The position numbers and the translations under genes were made by a program. A stretch of DNA of 10,387 nucleotides from CAZKTO01 sp964555685 (GTDB lineage: Bacteria > Chloroflexota > Dehalococcoidia > SHYB01), in NCBI GenBank assembly GCA_964555685.1, contig CAZKTO010000084.1:1-10387 (forward strand), written 5' to 3'. Numbering within the stretch: the stretch's first letter is position 1; each line of letters begins with the position of its first letter. Below are positions 5,791 through 10,387 of the stretch, one piece after another. Under the pieces are notes generated by a model. That model saw nothing but the letters and a program-made list of their open reading frames with translations. It was not told where the DNA came from and did not search any database.

Positions 5791-6408
5791 CTAGGCGCGG
5801 AGGGCCTGGCGGGCCGAGTGGAGGAAGCGGTGGGCGGCGGTGAGGAAGCTGGCGATGGCGACGATGTAGAGGAGTATGGTGACCTGGTCGATGAGGAGGC
5901 CGAAGCTCAGGAGCACGACCCGCTCCGGGCGGGTGACGAGGCCGACGTTGCAGGAGAGGCCTAGCCCTTCGGCGCGGGCCTTGACGTAGCTCACCAGCGC
6001 GCCGGCCACCATGGCGCAGAAGATTAGCAGCACCTCTTCCGTGGCCTCGGCGCGGGCGAAGTGGACCAGCAACCCGAAGAGGATGGCCCCCTCGGCCAGG
6101 CGGTCCGTGGTGGAGTCCAGGAAGGCGCCGAACTTGGTAGCCTTGCCCGTGGCGCGGGCCAGGGCGCCATCGAGGAGGTCGAGGGCGCTCCCACCGAGGA
6201 CGAGGGCGCCGCCCGCCACGAGGTGACCAGTGGCGAGGAGCGCCGCCGCCCCGCCGCTGGCCGCCAGGCCCAGGCAGGTGAGGCTGTTTGGTGTTACGCC
6301 GAGGCTCGCGAGGAGATGCACCAATGGGTCGGTGGCGTACCGCGCCAGGAGCCTGCGGAGCCGGAGGCGGCCGGCCTCCGTGCTGGGTTTACTCGGGTTG
6401 ACGGTCAC
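5791..6408 (-). CDS. CDP-alcohol phosphatidyltransferase, probably phosphatidylinositol-phosphate synthase
   Basis: This is a 205-residue integral membrane enzyme. It carries the full CDP-alcohol phosphatidyltransferase signature: D77, then D80-G81, A84-R85, G94, D98 and D102 with the canonical spacing, which binds two metal ions and the CDP headgroup. Hydrophobic segments lie near 44-60, 62-76, 104-117, 124-141 and 164-190, consistent with about six helices. The stretch SYVKARAEGLGL followed by GLVTRPER (140-163) closely resembles actinobacterial phosphatidylinositol-phosphate synthases. With ino1 and a PimA-like gene upstream, the likely reaction is CDP-diacylglycerol plus inositol-1-phosphate to phosphatidylinositol phosphate. 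A phosphatidylglycerophosphate synthase is the main alternative. The start is the GTG at 6408-6406, eight bases after the glycosyltransferase stop, with no clear Shine-Dalgarno, suggesting translation by re-initiation. Confidence 0.85.
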   Translation of the reverse strand: MTVNPSKPSTEAGRLRLRRLLARYATDPLVHLLASLGVTPNSLTCLGLAASGGAAALLATGHLVAGGALVLGGSALDLLDGALARATGKATKFGAFLDSTTDRLAEGAILFGLLVHFARAEATEEVLLIFCAMVAGALVSYVKARAEGLGLSCNVGLVTRPERVVLLSFGLLIDQVTILLYIVAIASFLTAAHRFLHSARQALRA

Positions 6409-6416
6409 GGTGGACG

Positions 6417-7559
6417 CTAGCCGGCGCGCAGCCGCCGCAAGGGGTCCCGCTCTTCCAACAGGCGCAGGTAGTAGTCCATCACGCGGTCCGCCACGATCCC
6501 CCATGAGTACTGCTGGGCGTGGTCCCGGCCGCGGGCGCCCATGGTGCGGCGCAGGTCCGGGTCGTTCATGAGCCGCAGGAGCGCGGCGGCCAGCGCCCGG
6601 TCGTCCCGGGGCGCGACCAGCAGGCCCTGCGCGCCGTCCTGGACCACGGTGGCGTACCCCGGAATGTCCGACGCGACCACCGGCTTTCCGGCGGCCATGG
6701 CCTCCAGGAGCACGATGCCGAAGCTCTCGGCTCCGGTAGCCGGCGAGCAGAAGATATCGGCCGTACGGTAGTACCTGGGGAGGTCTGCGTAGTCCACCGG
6801 CCCCACCAGCTCGACGTCCGCCAGCGCCCGCTCGCCCAGGATATTGGCGGAGGCGGCGTCGAGCCGCCCGGGGCCCACCACGATGAGCCGCGTCTGCGGG
6901 TACTCCCACTTGAGGCGCGAGTAGGCGGCCAGCAGATGGGCCAAGCCCTTGCGCTTCTCCATCCTGCCCACGAAGAGGATGTTCGTCTTCCCGTCCATGA
7001 ACCGCTGTATGGGGGGCGCGCCGGCGCCGAAGTGGGCCAGGTCGACTCCGTTGGGGATGATGTTGTAGTACCCGGGATAGTACCGGCTGATGAGGTCGGC
7101 CGCCGGCTTCGAGACGGCGATCTTGCCGTGGAGGTGGCGGAGGAGCCGCTTGAAGATGGGCCGCCACGCCGGGTATCCGCGGCTCCTGCGAGCGTAGGCG
7201 TGAAAGGTCCCGACGTTCAGGCTCTTGGAGTAGCGCAGGAACATGATGGGCAGGGCGGAGACCAGCGGCTCGTGGATGTGGACGACGTCGAACTCCTCCG
7301 CCTCGAGGAGGGCCTTGACCTTGGGCGCGCGGTGAAACGAGAGGGTGACGCGGGCGTAGCTGCCGGCCACGGGCACGGGGATCGGTTTGCCGATGGCGAT
7401 CAGGTTCGGCGTCGTCAGCTCATCGGGCGGCTTGGACGAGGGGGCGATGATGGTGGTCCGGTGGCCCCTGCGGGTGAACTCGCCCGAAAGGCACCGGATG
7501 TGGTTGTTGACGCCGCCAGGATGGGCCCAATCATAGGGGGAGACCAGGGCGATCTTCAT
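6417..7559 (-). CDS. GT4-family glycosyltransferase, PimA-like (phosphatidylinositol mannosyltransferase type)
   Basis: This is a 380-residue two-domain GT-B enzyme. The ATG at 7559-7557 follows GGAGG with a five-base spacer; the frame is open to 7973 but that extension overlaps ino1. The N-terminal domain shows SPYDWAHPGGVNNHI (7-21), FDVVHIHEP (90-98) and H120 in GTFHAY, which corresponds to the catalytic-site histidine of mycobacterial PimA. The C-terminal domain shows FVGRMEKRKG (196-205; R199 and K204 for the nucleotide diphosphate), and the E(x7)E motif at E278 and E286 in ESFGIVLLEAMAAGKPVVAS. In PimA the reaction is transfer of mannose from GDP-mannose to phosphatidylinositol at the inner membrane face. 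The lipid gene neighbours support this role; the sugar donor is not proven. Confidence 0.85.
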   Translation of the reverse strand: MKIALVSPYDWAHPGGVNNHIRCLSGEFTRRGHRTTIIAPSSKPPDELTTPNLIAIGKPIPVPVAGSYARVTLSFHRAPKVKALLEAEEFDVVHIHEPLVSALPIMFLRYSKSLNVGTFHAYARRSRGYPAWRPIFKRLLRHLHGKIAVSKPAADLISRYYPGYYNIIPNGVDLAHFGAGAPPIQRFMDGKTNILFVGRMEKRKGLAHLLAAYSRLKWEYPQTRLIVVGPGRLDAASANILGERALADVELVGPVDYADLPRYYRTADIFCSPATGAESFGIVLLEAMAAGKPVVASDIPGYATVVQDGAQGLLVAPRDDRALAAALLRLMNDPDLRRTMGARGRDHAQQYSWGIVADRVMDYYLRLLEERDPLRRLRAG

Positions 7560-7684
7560 GGCGACCTCCGGGCTCGCCCTCCTTGGCCTAGGGAAGAGTC
7601 CGTTCCGGCGTGGCCCCGCCGCGCCCCGTGCCTGTGGGACGATAACGCGGGCGAGGAGCGGCTTCGTATGGCGTGCGGCGGGCC

Positions 7685-8777
7685 CTACACCGCCCCGTTC
7701 TTGCTGTTCTTGATGAAGGCCTCGACGCGCTTGCGGGCGTCCTCGTCCCGGTACTGGACCGGCGGCGACTTCATGAAGTAGGAGGAGGGCCCCTCCAGAG
7801 GCCCGGCGATCCCGCGGTCCAGGGCGATCTTGGCGCATCGGACGGCGTCCACGACGACGCCCGCGGAGTTGGGGCTGTCCCAGACCTCCAGCTTCAGCTC
7901 GAGGTTGAGCGGCACGTCCCCAAAGCCGCGGCCCTCCATCCGGATGTAGCACCACTTGCGGTCTGCGAGCCACGGCACGTAGTCGCTGGGGCCGATGTGG
8001 ATATTGTCGGCGCCGATGTCGTAGTCCAACTGGGAGGTGACGGACTGGGTCTTGGAGATCTTCTTGGAGATCAGCCGCTCCCGCTCCAGCATGTTGAGGA
8101 AGTCCGTGTTGCCGCCGAAGTTGAGCTGATAGGCCCGTTCCAGGCGCACGCCGCGGTCGCGGAAGAGACGGGTCAGGACGCGATGGGTGATGGTGGCGCC
8201 CACCTGGGACTTGATGTCATCCCCGATGATGGGGACGCCGGCGTCCTTGAACCGCTTCTGCCAGTAGGGCTCCTTGGCGATGAAGACGGGAATGCAGTTG
8301 ATGAAGGCGCAGCCGGCCCGCAGCACCTGCTCCACGTACCACTTGGTCGCCATCTCCGAGCCGACGGGCAGGTAGCNNNNNNNNNNCGTGGGTCTTGGTG
8401 GCCTTGAGGATCCCCTCAACGTCCGCGGTCTCGCCCGGCGCCTTCTGCACCACGCCGGCCAGGTACTTGCCGATGCCGTCGTGAGTCATGCCCCGCTCGA
8501 CGGGAACGCCCAGCTTGGGGACGTCGGCGAACTTGATGGTGTTGTTGGGCTTGATGTAGATGGCCTCGGCCAGGTCCTGGCCGACCTTGTTCCGGTCGAT
8601 GTCGAAGGCGGCGACGAAGTTGATGTCCGAGATGTGGTAGCCGCCCAGGACGGGGTGCATGAGGCCTGGAATGAAACCGTTCGGGGCGGCCTCTCGGTAG
8701 TAGTGGACCCCCTGGACCAGGGAGGAGGCGCAGTTGCCCACGCCGACGATAGCCACGTTGATGGTTTTACCGGTCAT
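7685..8777 (-). CDS. ino1: Inositol-3-phosphate synthase (Ino1), coding sequence interrupted by an assembly gap
   Basis: Converts glucose-6-phosphate to 1L-myo-inositol-3-phosphate with NAD in the cytoplasm. The N-terminal part (130 residues to the gap) opens with INVAIVGVGNCASSL, the NAD-binding glycine motif (G12-x-G14), and contains AAFDIDRNKVG. After the Ns it resumes with YLPVGSE, CAFINCIPVFIA, GDDIKSQVGATITHR, LNFGGNTDFLNM and a SDYVPWL segment, all hallmarks of the short prokaryotic form. With five missing residues the total is about 364, the usual length. Literal reading through ten Ns shifts the frame, but this is an artefact rather than a pseudogene. The chosen ATG at 8777 matches usual N-termini. 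An in-frame TTG at 8831 with GGGAG eight bases upstream would add 18 basic, Ser-rich residues and is a real alternative. It lies between truB and the PimA-like gene, with a 125-base spacer after its stop in which nothing is seen. Confidence 0.9.
8377..8386. other. Assembly gap (10 Ns) inside ino1
   Basis: Ten Ns break ino1 between codons for ATKTH and YLPVGSE. The remaining G on one side and GC on the other fit a missing D-V-x-V-S segment of 15 bases in total, implying 12 unknown bases rather than 10. Confidence 0.95.
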
Positions 8778-8862
8778 GGCGGACGCTTTCTCTTTGGATT
8801 TGGAGATGGTGCGGGGCTGACGGGAGGCCAAAGCTGTTCTCCCAGAAGGTGAAAAGCCTTAT

Positions 8863-9915
8863 CTATGGTATCAGACCGGTCAACGATTCGCCGGGGTCCG
8901 GCTCCTGTTCATCGGGAGGCGCTGGCTCAACGGACCCGTCTCCGGCCTGTTCGTCCTCAGGCGAGAAGACCTTCGCGGGGCGCCACCGGCCCTCGGAGGC
9001 GTCCAGCGTCATGAGGCCCACGAGCGCTCCATCGAAGCCATAGGCGCGGCACGGCGTGCCCGCCGCCAGCGCCGGTGAGCTTGGATCGGCAGCAAGGGTC
9101 TGCCCGTGGCGCAGCGCCCGCGTCTCCGCGGGTGCGAGGACGGCCGCCGGCAGGTGCAGCATCGCCCAGTCCAGGGCGTAGAGACGCTCCGGCAGCGCGC
9201 CGCCGTGGACCGCATCGAAGAGGGCCTCGACGGTGAGAGCGTCCTCGATGGTGAAGGGGCCCACGCGCGTGCGTACCAGGGACCCCAGGTGCGCGCCGCA
9301 GCCCAGGGCTTGACCCAGGTCGTGGGCCAGCGAGCGGATGTACGTCCCCCGTCCGCACACGACCTCGATGGTCAGGGAGGGCGGCTCCCAGGCGAGCAGC
9401 GTGATGGCGTCGATGCGCACGCGCCGCGGCTCCCGGTCGACCTCGATGCCGGCCCGCGCCAGGCGGTAGAGGGGCCGGCCCTGGCGCTTGAGGGCGCTGT
9501 GCATCGGCGGTGTCTGCCAGGTCTGGCCCCGAAGGCACTCCAGCGCCTCCCGCGCCTGGCCGAGGGCGACGCCCGAAGGGTCGGCCGTGGCGACGACCTG
9601 GCCCTCGGCATCATAGGTGTCGGTCGCGATGCCGAGGCGGACCCGGGCCCGGTAGGTCTTGGTGGCGCTGTGCAGATATTCGCTGACGCGCGTCGCCTGG
9701 CCCAGGAGCACGGGGAGGACACCGGAGGCGGCGGGGTCCAGGGTGCCACCATGGCCGACGCGCCGGAGGCCCGTGAGCCGCCGGACGAGGCGCACCATAT
9801 CGAATGAGGTGGGGCCCGCTGGCTTGTGGAGGCTGAGGATGCCGTTCACGGGGATTGGAGCGGACTGGGGGACGAGGCGGCGCCGCCGATGGCTGACCGG
9901 CGCCGGCGCCCTCAC
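8863..9915 (-). CDS. truB: tRNA pseudouridine(55) synthase TruB
   Basis: This 350-residue protein isomerises U55 in the T-loop of tRNAs. The start is the GTG at 9915-9913, in a four-base GTGA overlap with the rbfA stop, implying translational coupling. The catalytic domain begins at VNGILSLHKPAGPTSFD (23-39). It has the catalytic D60 in VGHGGTLDPAASGVLP, the KTYRARVRLG strand, QTPPMHSALKRQGRPLYRLA, and CGRGTYIRSLAHDLG. A PUA-like C-terminal segment follows (about 252-317). Two oddities are a basic N-terminal extension of about 22 residues (RRRR at 10-13) and an acidic, proline-rich tail of about 30 residues that the family does not need. The extension would vanish with the in-frame GTG at codon 23, but that has no Shine-Dalgarno. 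Confidence 0.93.
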   Translation of the reverse strand: MRAPAPVSHRRRRLVPQSAPIPVNGILSLHKPAGPTSFDMVRLVRRLTGLRRVGHGGTLDPAASGVLPVLLGQATRVSEYLHSATKTYRARVRLGIATDTYDAEGQVVATADPSGVALGQAREALECLRGQTWQTPPMHSALKRQGRPLYRLARAGIEVDREPRRVRIDAITLLAWEPPSLTIEVVCGRGTYIRSLAHDLGQALGCGAHLGSLVRTRVGPFTIEDALTVEALFDAVHGGALPERLYALDWAMLHLPAAVLAPAETRALRHGQTLAADPSSPALAAGTPCRAYGFDGALVGLMTLDASEGRWRPAKVFSPEDEQAGDGSVEPAPPDEQEPDPGESLTGLIP

Positions 9916-10301
9916 GACCGCCGGCTGGCCGGGCCGGCCTTGGGTCCGCCGGACTCTCTGGAGCTGGCCTCTTTCATCAAGGCCAGGAGGCGCGCGCCTC
10001 CCTCGATGGACTCGTCGCGGACGAAGGCGAGGAGCGGGATGCGGCGCAGGTCGAGCCGCTCTTTGAGGCCGCGGCGGAGAAAGGACGCAGCGGCCTCCAG
10101 CCCCTGCAGCGTTTGCGCCTTCTCCGCTTCCGTGCCCAAGATGCTCACGTGGACGCGCGCCGAGCTGAGGTCAGGGGCCACGTCCACGTGGGTAATGCTG
10201 GTGATCTCGGCCAGGCGAGGGTCGCGCACCTCGCGCAGGATCAGGTCGGCCAGCTCCTCGCGGAGCAGGTCGCCCACCCGGCTCTGTCGTCTCGATGGCA
10301 T
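9912..10301 (-). CDS. rbfA: 30S ribosome-binding factor RbfA
   Basis: This is a 129-residue KH-fold protein that binds the 30S subunit during late 16S rRNA maturation and cold adaptation. The ATG at 10301-10299 begins MPSRRQSRVGDLLREELADL, the typical RbfA opening, followed by VRDPRLAEITSITHVDVAPD, HVSILG and the LRRGLKERLDLRRIPLLAF strand-helix region. The C-terminal 20 residues are a variable basic tail. It begins 27 bases after the infB stop; the Shine-Dalgarno is weak. It overlaps truB by four bases. The infB-rbfA-truB order is the classic bacterial arrangement. Confidence 0.93.
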   Translation of the reverse strand: MPSRRQSRVGDLLREELADLILREVRDPRLAEITSITHVDVAPDLSSARVHVSILGTEAEKAQTLQGLEAAASFLRRGLKERLDLRRIPLLAFVRDESIEGGARLLALMKEASSRESGGPKAGPASRRS

Positions 10302-10328
10302 GACACGCGCTCGTGGAGGGGAGGGGGA

Positions 10329-10387
10329 CTAAGGGGGTTGGGACTCGGAGTGGAAGAACTCGATGCGATCGCCTTCCTGGAAGTCGG
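10329..10387 (-). CDS. infB: Translation initiation factor IF-2, C-terminal end only, cut by window edge
   Basis: The minus strand reads DFQEGDRIEFFHSESQPP and stops at TAG (10331-10329). The D-F-Q-E-G-D-x-I-E run is the conserved end of IF-2 domain IV, which binds initiator tRNA. The position directly upstream of rbfA agrees. Only 19 codons are visible, so the call rests on this motif plus gene order. Confidence 0.8.
   Translation of the reverse strand, partial: DFQEGDRIEFFHSESQPP

Noticed and set aside
6409..7167. Upstream extension of the phosphatidyltransferase frame
   Set aside because: It lies inside the glycosyltransferase in another frame and is Arg/Gly/Ala-rich; the domain starts after the GTG at 6408.
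6519..7781. 420-codon plus-strand open frame opposite the glycosyltransferase
   Set aside because: It mirrors the real GT4 gene, shows no family motifs and has no plausible start signal.
7685..8831. ino1 as a frameshifted pseudogene
   Set aside because: The frame change falls exactly at the N run, and both halves are otherwise perfect; a wrong gap length explains it.
8878..8883. TTGACC on the minus strand as a -35 for ino1
   Set aside because: It lies within the last codons of truB, and no acceptable -10 occurs at standard spacing.

Overview
High-GC bacterial window, mostly minus-strand genes. The gene content suggests a Chloroflexota-type genome (Dehalococcoidia/SAR202-like metagenome assembly): a conserved infB-rbfA-truB block runs into inositol-phospholipid genes, and next to it lie several paralogous amidohydrolases. 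This placement is inference from gene content and protein style. No rRNA or other taxonomic marker is present, and a run of ten Ns shows the sequence is a scaffold.

Layout, left to right. 1-169 (-) is the N-terminus of a class II fumarase, cut by the window edge. It diverges from an amidohydrolase_2 protein at 343-1479 (+), and the spacer holds promoter-like elements for both. A hairpin pair at about 1491-1540 separates this gene from a convergent minus-strand operon: amidohydrolase A (2378-3847), a VOC/glyoxalase-fold protein (1948-2385, overlapping A by 8 nt) and a small cupin (1583-1936). Directly upstream is a second copy, amidohydrolase B (4035-5492). It is collinear with A over its whole length and keeps an ungapped 52-nt leader with the same TATACT -10 box.

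5603-5770 is a 168-nt compound palindrome. It has a perfect 23-bp core stem, and each arm carries its own hairpin. It lies 20 nt after the stop of the next operon. That operon reads (in transcription order, from the right edge) infB (C-terminus only), rbfA, truB, ino1 (inositol-3-phosphate synthase, interrupted by Ns), a PimA-like GT4 glycosyltransferase, and a CDP-alcohol phosphatidyltransferase resembling phosphatidylinositol-phosphate synthase.

How the genes work together. The right half couples translation and ribosome maturation genes to a short lipid route: glucose-6-phosphate to inositol-3-phosphate (Ino1), transfer to CDP-diacylglycerol (PIPS-like), then glycosylation of phosphatidylinositol (PimA-like). 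The left half looks like an accessory catabolic region: three amidohydrolase_2 enzymes, one VOC protein and one cupin, substrate unknown. The most unusual non-coding structure is the nested palindrome. No CRISPR array, tRNA, rRNA, transposase or known defence system was seen.
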